Notes: generated from the sequence alone by a model not told the origin. 33,735 nt of DNA from JAVJSD01 sp040219575 (GCA_040219575.1 JAVJSD010000118.1:1-33735), one strand, 5' to 3'. Counted from the first letter of the stretch, positions 23,895 to 33,064 are shown. Made by a program: numbers and translations.

Positions 23895-25229
23895 ATGAAT
23901 CCCAAGACCTCTCCCATCACTCGCCGCACAGTGCTTCGCGGATTGGGCGCGACGGTCGCCCTGCCGTGCCTGGAGATCATGGCCGGTAAGACGCTCGCCG
24001 CCGCGTCCGGCGAGAAGGAGCCATCGCGGTTGGCTTGTTTCTACATCCCGGGCGGAATCAACCACTACCATTGGTTTCCCGAAGACACCGGCCCGAACTA
24101 CACCATCGCCCCTTCGCACAAACCCCTGGCGCACCATCGCGAGCGGTTCTCGGTGCTCACAAGCCTGTCGCACATCGAGGGACGGATCAGCGGCCACGTG
24201 CATCCGTACAACTTCCTCACCGGCCACAACATCAATCTCACGCCCGGCGCCATCACCAACACCATCTCCATGGACCAGGTGGCGGCGAAACACCTCGGAC
24301 CGACCTGGCTGCCGTCGCTGGTGCTTTCGTGGCGGGACGGCGTGGGAACCACCACGCTCTCACGCAACGCCCTGGGAGTCGACATTCCCGCCACGGCGAA
24401 CTACCGCTCGGTGTTCGAGCAGCTGTTCCCGCCGGCCGACAAGCAGCAACAGAAGCAGGCGCAGGCGCGTTTGGCGCTCGATCGCAGCGTTCTCGACGCC
24501 GCCGTGGGCGAAGTGAAGGATCTCCGCGGCAAGCTTGGCGCCATCGACCGGCGCCGTCTTGATCAGTACCTGGAATCGGTTCGCGACGTCGAGCAGCGGC
24601 TCACGGACCGCGAGGACATCATTGAGCGCGGCCGCCCGGAATTCGACGAAGCGAGCGTGCGGCTCGAGCCGCAGGGCAAGAACAGCATGCAGCAGCACAT
24701 CGAGCTGATGATGGACCTCATCGCACTCGCCTTCCAGACCGACATGACCCGCGTCGCCACGCAGGTTCTCGGCGGCGAAGGCGGGCCGAACTACGAGGAA
24801 TACAAGACCTGGTCGAGCAAGACGGGCGCCCAACTCCGCGGCGCCCACGACTACCATCACAAAGGAACGGGCGCCCGCGGCGTGGACAACCCCGACGTGC
24901 AAGTGCTCGGCCTGCGCGACGCGATGTTCACCACGTGCCTGGCCCGCTTGATGGACAAATTGCAGGCAATCGAAACGAACCGCGGCACGTTGCTCGACCA
25001 CACCGTGCTCCTTTTCGGCGGATCGCAGATCAGCAGCCACTCGGGCGGCAGCTTTCCACTACTGTTGGCCGGCGGCAAGCACCTCGGCTTCAAGCATGGT
25101 CAGCATCTGAAGTGGAAGGGCGACGAGCGGTCGGCTTCGGATCTCTATCTGACGATCCTGCAGCAACTCGGTTGCCCGGTGACGTCGTTCAAGGAAAGCC
25201 GAGGGACCATCTCGGAGATTCTTTCTTGA
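23895..25229 (+). CDS. DUF1552 Tat-exported protein
   Basis: A 444-residue DUF1552 protein, paralogue of the minus-strand one at 11782-13176. A twin-arginine signal (ITRRTVLRGLGATVALPCLE) opens it. Family stretches include FYIPGGINHYHWFPEDTGP, LTSLSHIEGRISGHVHPYNFLTG, the helical DRRRLDQYLESVRDVEQRL and LLDHTVLLFGGSQISSHSGGSFPLLLAGGKHLGFKHG. ATG at 23895 has AAAGGAA (23883-23889) 5 bases ahead. It follows the DUF1592-type cytochrome by 63 bases, the same order as in the divergent pair, which supports a stable partnership between the two products. A histidine-rich N-terminal half (HYH, HKPLAHHRER, HIEG, HVH) could bind metal; that is inference. The reaction is unknown. Confidence 0.88.
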   Translation: MNPKTSPITRRTVLRGLGATVALPCLEIMAGKTLAAASGEKEPSRLACFYIPGGINHYHWFPEDTGPNYTIAPSHKPLAHHRERFSVLTSLSHIEGRISGHVHPYNFLTGHNINLTPGAITNTISMDQVAAKHLGPTWLPSLVLSWRDGVGTTTLSRNALGVDIPATANYRSVFEQLFPPADKQQQKQAQARLALDRSVLDAAVGEVKDLRGKLGAIDRRRLDQYLESVRDVEQRLTDREDIIERGRPEFDEASVRLEPQGKNSMQQHIELMMDLIALAFQTDMTRVATQVLGGEGGPNYEEYKTWSSKTGAQLRGAHDYHHKGTGARGVDNPDVQVLGLRDAMFTTCLARLMDKLQAIETNRGTLLDHTVLLFGGSQISSHSGGSFPLLLAGGKHLGFKHGQHLKWKGDERSASDLYLTILQQLGCPVTSFKESRGTISEILS

Positions 25230-25353
25230 GTCGGAAATCCGGACGATCCGACATTCGACGCGCGATTTCCGCAGCAAGGTCGCATGCGGAACTCGATGGT
25301 TCCAAAAGATGAACGTCAGTCTTCGCCCGCTTTGAACACTGGGATGTCGTGCA
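25230..25353. other. Intergenic stretch with small inverted repeats
   Basis: CGGAAATC (25232-25239) and GATTTCCG (25264-25271) form an 8-bp dyad, and GGAAC (25288-25292) with GTTCC (25299-25303) forms a second one. They lie just after the DUF1552 stop and could end or trim the upstream transcript, leaving the WD40 gene only partly co-transcribed. There is no T-run. Confidence 0.35.
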
Positions 25354-26334
25354 TTGAAACGGTTTCGGATATCGATATTTGTGCTTCGAATTTGCGCGTC
25401 GGCAATAGCCGTGGCTTTGGTTTCGAATTCGTTCGGCGATGAATTGACTCGCGACGACCCGCAGCAGAGTCTTCAAAGCCATGCCGGTTGGGTGACCTGC
25501 GTCGCCTTCAGCCCAGACGGAAGGCGAATCGCGTCCGGCGGCGACGACAAGCTGCTGCGCCTCTGGGATGCGGCAAGCGGGAAGCAAGTGATGCAGGTGC
25601 GCGGATTCGAGAGCACCGTCACCGCGGTCGCCTTCAGCCCGGAGGGTGAACAGGTCGTCGCTGGCAGTTGGGATGGGGCGCTCACGGAATTTGACTCGGC
25701 CAGCGGCAGGCGGTTGCGAGATCTGCGCGGCCATTCCGAGACGATTACCTCGATCGCGTTTAGCTCCGACGGAAAACGCATCGCCGCCGGCAGTGCGGAC
25801 GACACGCTCCGGCTCTTTGACGCCACGACGGGAAAGCTGCAGCAGACGATTCGACAGGACAACGAATATGACGTCACCTCGGTGGCCTTCAGTCCTGACG
25901 GGAAAACGATCGCCTCCGGCGATGGCGAGGGGCGCCTGCGAATCTGGGACGCCAAGACCGGTGAAGAGTTCCTGGACATCCCCAGTCACGAGCAGACGGT
26001 CGCCAGCGTCGCTTTCAGTCCTGATGGCGAACAAGTCGTCTCCGGAAGTTGGGACGATCAATTGATCGTCTGGGATTGGTACAACGGCGAGGCGTTGCTC
26101 ACTCTTCGCGGACACACCGAGGATGTCGCCTGCGTCGCCTTCAGCCGCGACGGCCGCCGCATCGCCTCCGCCAGCGAGGACGACACCGTCATTGTCTGGG
26201 ATGCCCGCAGCGGGCGGCGTCTGCAAACTCTCACCGGCAGCCCGGACGACGTCACCAGCCTCGCCTTCAGTCCCGACGACCGTCGGATCGTGGCGGGAAG
26301 CAAGGGCGTGCTGAACCTCTGGCGACTGCCGTAG
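25354..26334 (+). CDS. Secreted seven-bladed WD40 beta-propeller protein
   Basis: A 326-residue protein made of a signal peptide and seven WD40 repeats, which is a complete closed propeller. Each blade carries the V-x-x-VAFSPDGxxIASG...D-xx-LRLWDAxxG pattern; blade boundaries fall about every 42 residues from residue 40 to the C-terminus. The hydrophobic N-terminus (FVLRICASAIAVALVS) followed by NSFGDE looks like a Sec signal. The start is uncertain: TTG at 25354 or GTG at 25381; both keep the hydrophobic core, and neither has a good Shine-Dalgarno. The first codons come from an AT-rich repeat. WD40 propellers are protein-binding platforms, so it may assemble the exported cytochrome/DUF proteins encoded just upstream. 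It ends the co-directional series that starts with the ECF sigma factor. Confidence 0.85.
   Translation: MKRFRISIFVLRICASAIAVALVSNSFGDELTRDDPQQSLQSHAGWVTCVAFSPDGRRIASGGDDKLLRLWDAASGKQVMQVRGFESTVTAVAFSPEGEQVVAGSWDGALTEFDSASGRRLRDLRGHSETITSIAFSSDGKRIAAGSADDTLRLFDATTGKLQQTIRQDNEYDVTSVAFSPDGKTIASGDGEGRLRIWDAKTGEEFLDIPSHEQTVASVAFSPDGEQVVSGSWDDQLIVWDWYNGEALLTLRGHTEDVACVAFSRDGRRIASASEDDTVIVWDARSGRRLQTLTGSPDDVTSLAFSPDDRRIVAGSKGVLNLWRLP
25362..25395 (+). repeat. AT-rich degenerate repeat at the WD40 signal peptide
   Basis: TTTCGGATATCGATATTTG followed by TGCTTCGAATTTG resembles 21327-21360 and the minus-strand repeat at 13223-13275. It encodes the start of the hydrophobic signal segment (FRISIFVLRIC). 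Confidence 0.5.
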
Positions 26335-26613
26335 GAGAATCGCTCCGGCGAACTCCTGAAGTGGGTCGGTTCTCCCGTTCCCTACGACCCCATCAACCGC
26401 GAACGTCACTTCTCCATTTCATCGCCCGCAGCCCATTTGTTCCGCACATTCGGCGCCGCCGGTTTCTTCGCCGCCGGCAAATGTGGACGTTTCGCCTCAC
26501 CGCGCGCGTCGTGAGCTATGGTTTCGATGTCGCTGCTAGTTGGCCAAGGTGCGCCGATTGTGTGCATGACGCCCAGGTTCAGGCCGACGCAGCGTACCAA
26601 AAGGAATCATGCG
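26335..26613. other. Intergenic stretch before tadA
   Basis: A 279-base gap. A small GC hairpin around GCCGG-TTTCTTCGCC-GCCGGC near 26458-26480 is the only structure noticed. No clear promoter was found, and the ORF entering from 26518 has no similarity to the TadA N-terminus. Confidence 0.4.
26601..26606 (+). promoter_or_regulatory. tadA ribosome-binding site
   Basis: AAGGAA 7 bases before the ATG at 26614 sets that start. The same AAAGGAA motif precedes the genes at 18252 and 23895, which suggests a preferred Shine-Dalgarno form in this genome. Confidence 0.6.
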
Positions 26614-27933
<1,320 letters not shown>

Positions 27934-27965
27934 CACCTCGCCCGGCGTCTCTCTCGCGGGAGACG

Positions 27966-28970
27966 ATGTCGGCCGACGAACAGCCCAACCGACAAGCCAA
28001 AACCATGCTGACGATTATCATTGCCATCGCCGCCTTCGTAGGCGTCGCCGCTTTCGCCGCGGCCGTCATGTTCCTGTTTCGCGGCGACACGAAATCGCAG
28101 GTGGAGGACCGCCTGGACGTGCTGACGGGCGCCGGTCCCGCGGCGACGCCCGGCGGACAGTCCGAGGCCAGCGTCCTGGCGCACCCGTTGGACGACATGC
28201 CGGGAGTGCTCGAGTCGGTATTTTCGCGGCTGTTCAACTTGAGGCTGACCTTGGAGCAGGCGGGGATGACGATCTCGCCGCCGAAATTCCTGCTGATCTG
28301 CGGAGGAGCGAGCCTGTTGGGCGGCGTCGCCATCGTCGCGTGCCGCCTGCATGTGGCCTTCGCTCCGGTGGCGGCCATCGTCATGGGGCTGCTTCCTTTC
28401 GCCTTCCTGTGGTTCAAACGCAAACGCCGACTGCGGGCCTTCGCCAAGCAGCTTCCCGATGCGCTGGAACTCGTCAGCCGCGCGCTCCGCGCCGGCCACA
28501 GCCTGGCCTCCGGACTCAATCTGGCCGCCAGCGAGATGGCGGATCCGCTGGGCAGCGAATTCACTCGCTGCTACGAGGAGCAGAACCTCGGCATCGCGAT
28601 GGAGGACGCGCTGGAGCAAATGACCGAACGCGTGCCCAACCTCGACCTGCGGTTCTTCGCCACCGCCGTCATTCTGCAACGCCAGACGGGCGGCGACCTG
28701 GCCGAAATCCTCGACAAGATCGGGGCGCTGATTCGCGAGCGTTTCAAGATTTGGGGGCAGATTCAGGCGCTGACCGGCGAAGGTCGACTGTCGGGCATCG
28801 TGCTGCTGGCCTTGCCGCCGGTGTTGTTCATCGTCATGTACCGGCTCAACCAGGACTACGTGATGATGCTGTTCGACGATCCGCTCGGCAATCAGATGCT
28901 GATCGTGGCCGTGGTCTTGCAGATCGTGGGCGCCCTGGTGATCAAGAAAATCATCGATATCAAGGTGTGA
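27966..28970 (+). CDS. tadB: TadB-type inner-membrane platform protein
   Basis: A 334-residue inner-membrane component that pairs with TadC to form the platform on which the TadA ATPase acts. Hydrophobic helices are visible at about 15-38 (LTIIIAIAAFVGVAAFAAAVMFLF), 108-150 as two segments, and near the C-terminus (SGIVLLALPPVLFIVMY; LIVAVVLQIVGALVIKKI). Between them is a T2SF domain (QLPDALELVSRALRAGHSLASGL; LQRQTGGDLAEILDKI), the hallmark of the GspF/TadB family. ATG at 27966 follows GGGAGA closely; ATG at 28005 is an alternative that trims 13 polar residues. It lies between tadA (32-base gap) and tadC (7-base gap). Confidence 0.92.
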   Translation: MSADEQPNRQAKTMLTIIIAIAAFVGVAAFAAAVMFLFRGDTKSQVEDRLDVLTGAGPAATPGGQSEASVLAHPLDDMPGVLESVFSRLFNLRLTLEQAGMTISPPKFLLICGGASLLGGVAIVACRLHVAFAPVAAIVMGLLPFAFLWFKRKRRLRAFAKQLPDALELVSRALRAGHSLASGLNLAASEMADPLGSEFTRCYEEQNLGIAMEDALEQMTERVPNLDLRFFATAVILQRQTGGDLAEILDKIGALIRERFKIWGQIQALTGEGRLSGIVLLALPPVLFIVMYRLNQDYVMMLFDDPLGNQMLIVAVVLQIVGALVIKKIIDIKV

Positions 28971-28977
28971 CGAAACC

Positions 28978-29955
28978 GTGCTATTCGCCGAATTCAACCT
29001 GCTGTACATTCTGCCCATCGCCGTCTTCGGGGCGATCGCGGCGACCGCCTGGCTGATGCTGGACTGGTTTTCCTCGCGCCGTCCGAGAACCGAGCAGCGT
29101 CTGGAGGAGATCCGCGATCCCACGGCCGCGCGGCGGCGTCAGGCCGAGGACAGTCGCGGCGCGGGCAAATCGTCCGACGCCATGACGCGCATGCTGGAGA
29201 GAGCCACCCCGGCGCTGGCCAAACCGCTTACTCCCAAGAATGCCAACGACGCCAACAAGCTCAAGTCGCGATTGTCTTACGCCGGCTTCCGCGGAGAGAC
29301 CGCCCCCACGATCTTTCTCGGACTGAAATTCGCCGGGCTGGTGATCGGCGTAATGATGGCCGGCGGTTCGCTGTTGCTCTCCGACTTGCACTACATGTCG
29401 CTGCTGCGGGCCGCGTGTCTGGCCGGCGGTATGTTCTACTTTCCCGACGCCGTCGTGTGGTTTCTGGGCAAGAAACGCAAGGAGGCCATCTTCCTGGCGC
29501 TGCCCGACGCGCTCGACCTGATGGTGGTCTGCGTGGAGGCCGGTCTGGGCCTCGACCAGGCGATGCGCAAGGTCGCCGAGGAGATGAAGAAGTCGTATAA
29601 GATCATTTCACTCGAATTCGGCCTGTGCAACATGCAACTGCAGATGGGCCGCTCGCGAACCGAAGTGCTGCATGAACTGGGACAGCGCAGCGGCGTGGAA
29701 GACCTGCGGGCGCTGGCCTCGATCATCATTCAGGCCGACAAATTCGGCTCCAGCATCGCGCAGGCGCTGCGCGTGCAGAGCGAATCGATGCGGACCCGGC
29801 GGCGGCAAATCGCCGAGGAAAAGGCGGCCAAGACCGCGGTGAAACTGATTTTCCCCTTGGTGATCTTCATTTTCCCCGGCATCTTCGTGGTGCTCGTCGG
29901 ACCGGCCGCCATCACGATGGTCAACAAGATGTTCCCCGCCATGAACGGCGGTTGA
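28978..29955 (+). CDS. tadC: TadC-type inner-membrane platform protein
   Basis: A 325-residue partner of TadB. An N-terminal membrane helix (about 7-30, NLLYILPIAVFGAIAATAWLML) is followed by a charged linker, a pair of hydrophobic segments around 115-165, the T2SF domain (LPDALDLMVVCVEAGLGLDQAMRKVAEEM; IIQADKFGSSIAQALRVQSESMRTRRR) and a C-terminal helix pair ending in FPLVIFIFPGIFVVLVGPAAI. This order is standard for TadC. The GTG start at 28978 has AAGGTG about 10 bases ahead, overlapping the end of tadB, so translation is likely coupled. No pilin (flp), prepilin peptidase, secretin (rcpA) or tadD-G follows: the next gene is convergent. Confidence 0.92.
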   Translation: MLFAEFNLLYILPIAVFGAIAATAWLMLDWFSSRRPRTEQRLEEIRDPTAARRRQAEDSRGAGKSSDAMTRMLERATPALAKPLTPKNANDANKLKSRLSYAGFRGETAPTIFLGLKFAGLVIGVMMAGGSLLLSDLHYMSLLRAACLAGGMFYFPDAVVWFLGKKRKEAIFLALPDALDLMVVCVEAGLGLDQAMRKVAEEMKKSYKIISLEFGLCNMQLQMGRSRTEVLHELGQRSGVEDLRALASIIIQADKFGSSIAQALRVQSESMRTRRRQIAEEKAAKTAVKLIFPLVIFIFPGIFVVLVGPAAITMVNKMFPAMNGG

Positions 29956-30255
29956 TCCCGGAAGATTCATCATCCGCTTGGCGTTCGCGGCGTCCGGTTG
30001 CAGCGTCCGGTTGTCGGAGTGTATTTCCGGAGCATGGCCGCCCTCGGCCGTGAATTTGTGCTGCACCACGCGGGCACTTTGTTGCCGAAGACCCGCATCC
30101 CTGCATGTGGATCGAAGCAAGCGCCGACGCTCCCTTTGCTGGACCGCGGATTCACGGCCGGGGGCGGCCATGCTACTTGCTTCGCCGCCGCGGTCTACCT
30201 GGCAATGTGTTGAGGAACAATCCGGGTTGATGCTCGACACCCGCTTTGCGCGGCG
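29956..30255. other. Convergent intergenic region (300 bases)
   Basis: It separates tadC from the minus-strand ion-channel gene. It contains a direct repeat of GCGTCCGGTTG (29990-30000 and 30003-30013) and the large inverted repeat at 30031-30174. No protein gene or RNA gene is convincing here. Confidence 0.6.
30031..30174. repeat. Large inverted repeat between convergent genes
   Basis: The 25-base arms at 30031-30055 and 30150-30174 are complementary apart from one T:G position, which would still pair as G-U in RNA. The left arm contains GCATGGCCGCCCTCGGCCGT. The 94-base interior has smaller complementary pieces (GCGGG/CCCGC; GGCA/TGCC). The position between two convergent genes would suit a shared 3' end, but no T-run is present. 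It looks like an interspersed planctomycete repeat. Confidence 0.75.
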
Positions 30256-32217
30256 CTACGTCTCGTCCTCCGCCACTACCACGAGTGAATCCTCGGCGTG
30301 CAACGTGTACCGCGCGTTCTTCTCGGGAATCAACTTGACGCCGAAGTTGCGCTCGGCGTCCTGCTCCAGCGCCTTGATCTTGACGCCGATGCACACTTCC
30401 TCGCGTTGCTGGGCGACGCCCATCATGTCGGCGAATGTCACCTGGGCCGGAAACGACTCGAAGTACAGCGAAGCCGGCTTGAGGTAGATCTCCGAACCAT
30501 CTTCCGAAAACAGGTCGTCGTACACCCGCTTGATGTCAGCGTCTTCGCTGATCTGCGCCAGCAGCATGCTGACCATCCGGTTCGAGATGATGAAGTCGTG
30601 CACGCCGGTGCGGGCCACCAGCGCCTGATTGTCGGAGTCGAGCACCTCGGTGATCAACTTGGTGCTTTGCGACTCCTCGGGATGTTCGCGAAAGATGGTT
30701 CGCAACAGCAACAGGATGATGATGGTCTCGGAGTCGGTTCGCTCGTCGCTGTTGGCCTCGTTCCCCTGGCTGAGGATGACGATGTTGTCGTACTGCCAGG
30801 GATTGGTCGAGAGCAATCCTTCGCGCGTGAGCGGATCGCCGTCGACGAGCGTGATCTTGATTTTGTCGAGTTCGGCGTCGATCCGCTCCACCTCTTCCCG
30901 CACCTGTTCGTCGGGAGAGCGGAGCATGATGTCGATCGAGCTTCCCTCGAGCACGTAATCGGCGTACTCGCGCAGGATCGTCTCGACCTTGTCGGTCCAG
31001 CCGATGATCAGCTCCTTCTCGATTCCCAGCGTCTGCCGGCCTCCCGCCAGCTTCATCGGCCTGGCGGCCGCCACCGGCGCCTGCTGGAAGTCGATGGTCG
31101 AATCGTCTTCGGCCAGAATCAGCACCTCGTCGTCGTCCGCCATGGGCGTGTCGATCGCCGGGTTGATCGACAGGCGGCCGTCGCCGTGGCGGACGCCCAT
31201 CGGCACGCCGTCGGGGAAATGGAAGGCGATCTCGCCGAACGTCCGACCGCCCCAGGCGGCGTTATGAAAGTACATCTCGCAGCCGTCGAACGAGAGGATT
31301 TCGCTGTACACCACCGACAGCCCCACGCTCCGCGACGTTTGCACCATGATCTTGGCCAGAATCTCGTCGGAATTGATCGTCGTAATCTCCTCGGGCGAGA
31401 TTCCCTCGACGATGTCGCGATGCCGTTGATCGAACAACTCGGCGACGATGTTCAACGGTGTGTCGTCCGGCCTCGTGGCCACCAGCGCAAGAATCGTCTT
31501 GGTGACGATCGTGTCGCTAGTGATCTTCTCCTCGTCGGGCGCCCCAGCATTGCACGTGGCCAGCACAATCACCGACTTGCAACGGTCGACGGACACCAAC
31601 TCCAGATTGACGATCGACGACTCGGCGCCGCTCCGCGTTACGATCCGCGTGTTCTTGGCGTCGCGAAGGTGGAGTTTGAGGAAGTCGTCCATCTCCTCCT
31701 TATCCTGCCGTGAAAGAATCACGACGCTGGGACTTCTTTCGCTTTCGTTGGCGATCACCAGTTCACGCAGCACTTCGATCACGCGCTCGCTCCACCCCAG
31801 GATCAGCGTATGGTCGTCCTCCACCACCTTGGAGTGCCCCTTCTTGAGTTCGTTCAGCTTCTGATCGAGCGCGCTGGTGATGAAGGCGATCAACGATGAC
31901 AGGAAGATCACGCCCGTCATGCCGCCCAAAATGGCGAAAACCTTGTAGTACGGCGACGAGTTGATGTCCTGCGCCATATTGCCCGGGTCGGTCAACTGCA
32001 GGAAGGTGACATAGATGTTGTCCCCCCAGTATTTGTCCGCTCGTTCGTTCTCGATTGAATTGCCCGATGCGAAGAACAGCGCCACCCGCGCCCCCGCGAT
32101 GACGGTCAGCAGCGCGAGGAATAGCACAACCAACGTCAGAAAGATCGAACTTCCGCCGCGAGCCATGAAGTTGTCGAACTTGTAGCGCAGGATTTGCCTC
32201 AGGGTGTAGTCCGACAT
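30256..32217 (-). CDS. CASTOR/POLLUX-type ion channel with two RCK-like domains
   Basis: A 653-residue membrane protein related to the plant CASTOR/POLLUX (DMI1) channels and their bacterial homologues. Two membrane helices are clear: about 22-50 (IFLTLVVLFLALLTVIAGARVALFF) and 91-116 (YKVFAILGGMTGVIFLSSLIAFITSA). Between them is a pore-loop candidate with TDPGN at 76-80, resembling the D-x-GN filter motif of the plant proteins. A first Rossmann-like RCK domain starts at about 133 (DDHTLILGWSERVIEVLREL, followed by VVILSRQDKEEMDDFL). A second starts near 385 (KELIIGWTDKVETILREYAD). The long acidic cytoplasmic part probably gates the pore in response to ions or ligands. The start ATG at 32217 has only a weak Shine-Dalgarno. 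Ion selectivity (cation, K or Ca) cannot be read from sequence alone. Confidence 0.85.
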   Translation of the reverse strand: MSDYTLRQILRYKFDNFMARGGSSIFLTLVVLFLALLTVIAGARVALFFASGNSIENERADKYWGDNIYVTFLQLTDPGNMAQDINSSPYYKVFAILGGMTGVIFLSSLIAFITSALDQKLNELKKGHSKVVEDDHTLILGWSERVIEVLRELVIANESERSPSVVILSRQDKEEMDDFLKLHLRDAKNTRIVTRSGAESSIVNLELVSVDRCKSVIVLATCNAGAPDEEKITSDTIVTKTILALVATRPDDTPLNIVAELFDQRHRDIVEGISPEEITTINSDEILAKIMVQTSRSVGLSVVYSEILSFDGCEMYFHNAAWGGRTFGEIAFHFPDGVPMGVRHGDGRLSINPAIDTPMADDDEVLILAEDDSTIDFQQAPVAAARPMKLAGGRQTLGIEKELIIGWTDKVETILREYADYVLEGSSIDIMLRSPDEQVREEVERIDAELDKIKITLVDGDPLTREGLLSTNPWQYDNIVILSQGNEANSDERTDSETIIILLLLRTIFREHPEESQSTKLITEVLDSDNQALVARTGVHDFIISNRMVSMLLAQISEDADIKRVYDDLFSEDGSEIYLKPASLYFESFPAQVTFADMMGVAQQREEVCIGVKIKALEQDAERNFGVKLIPEKNARYTLHAEDSLVVVAEDET

Positions 32218-32396
32218 CGATGCATCTCGACCGATTGAGAGAAGGAGGGCGTCCGGGCGCGGAATCGCCCGCGAAGGTCGTCAAGATACCGCAAGGATGG
32301 GGTTCACCGCCAGCATTCACGGCGAATTCACCGATTCCACCGGCCGCTTTGGCGTTCGTTGCATTCGACGATCTCGCTGGTTGGTAAACGCCGGGA

Positions 32397-32789
32397 TTAC
32401 GGCACCAGGACCGAGCGGGCGCCGTCGCCGATTTGCTGGTCGTCGCCGACCTTCGAGCCGACGCGCGCCACCGCCCGTCGGCCGTCGTTAAGCTTGATGG
32501 TGTTGGCGTCGAGGTTGATCTCGAAGCCGCCGTCGATCGTCACGCGGCTGGCCTTGATGGTTACTCCGCTCGACGAAACGGCGATTGCCTTTTGGCGGTC
32601 CTGCAGGGCGTCCTCCAACTCTTCGAGCCGCCTGGTGAGATCGTCCACCTTCCGCTTCAGCGACGTGATCTCGCGCTGCGGCTCCTCGGCGGCCCGGGCC
32701 TCGGTCGCGGCGTGCATCAGCACCCAGCCGGCCGCCACGGACAAGACGCCGATCGCGGCGATCAATAACATCGTCGACTTGTGTCGCAT
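32397..32789 (-). CDS. Small membrane-anchored coiled-coil/beta protein, unknown
   Basis: A 130-residue protein in three parts: one N-terminal hydrophobic helix (about 7-28, MLLIAAIGVLSVAAGWVLM) acting as anchor or signal, a coiled coil (about 37-68, with heptads through SLKRKVDDLTRRLEELEDALQ), and a beta-type tail (69-130). The tail has short repeats of alternating hydrophobic residues (GVTIKASRVTIDGG, FEINLDANTIKLNDG) and ends RAVARVGSKVGDDQQIGDG, reminiscent of the beta-helical ends of phage spike/VgrG-like trimers and PAAR-like caps. That resemblance is by eye only. ATG at 32789 is used because GGGAG and AGAGG lie just upstream on the minus strand; a longer frame to 32825 has no such site. 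It lies 179 bases ahead of the ion-channel gene on the same strand, so the two could be linked. Confidence 0.65.
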   Translation of the reverse strand: MRHKSTMLLIAAIGVLSVAAGWVLMHAATEARAAEEPQREITSLKRKVDDLTRRLEELEDALQDRQKAIAVSSSGVTIKASRVTIDGGFEINLDANTIKLNDGRRAVARVGSKVGDDQQIGDGARSVLVP

Positions 32790-32934
32790 CGCCTCTTCTC
32801 CCTGGAATGCAGGCTCGAGCAGCAAGAACTCGCCTCCTTGAGCATAGCACTGTGACGGGCCGTCGGCGAAGCGTTATGTTATCGAATGGCGCATTCAGCG
32901 GATCGATGGCGTCACAACATCGATTGGGACCCTT

Positions 32935-32989
32935 CCTTGCTGGCGCAACGGGCTCGGGCGTCCGCGGCGAGCCCGCCGCGCCAGCAAGG
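32935..32989. repeat. REP-like hairpin repeat in a divergent intergenic region
   Basis: CCTTGCTGGCGC (32935-32946) pairs with GCGCCAGCAAGG (32978-32989), and GGGCTCG (32950-32956) pairs with CGAGCCC (32968-32974), leaving small internal loops. The 55-base unit would make a stable stem. It lies between the minus-strand small membrane protein and the plus-strand oxidase-like gene, within a 275-base gap that otherwise shows nothing recognisable. Confidence 0.75.
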
Positions 32990-33064
32990 GAGTCCGCAAG
33001 GCCGACGTTCACATTGCAGAGATCGACTCATGCGGCGCGGCAGCCCTTCTCCAGGAGAACAACG

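Noticed and set aside
25480..26320. Tandem DNA repeats
   Set aside because: The periodicity of roughly 125-130 bases is explained by the seven WD40 protein repeats.
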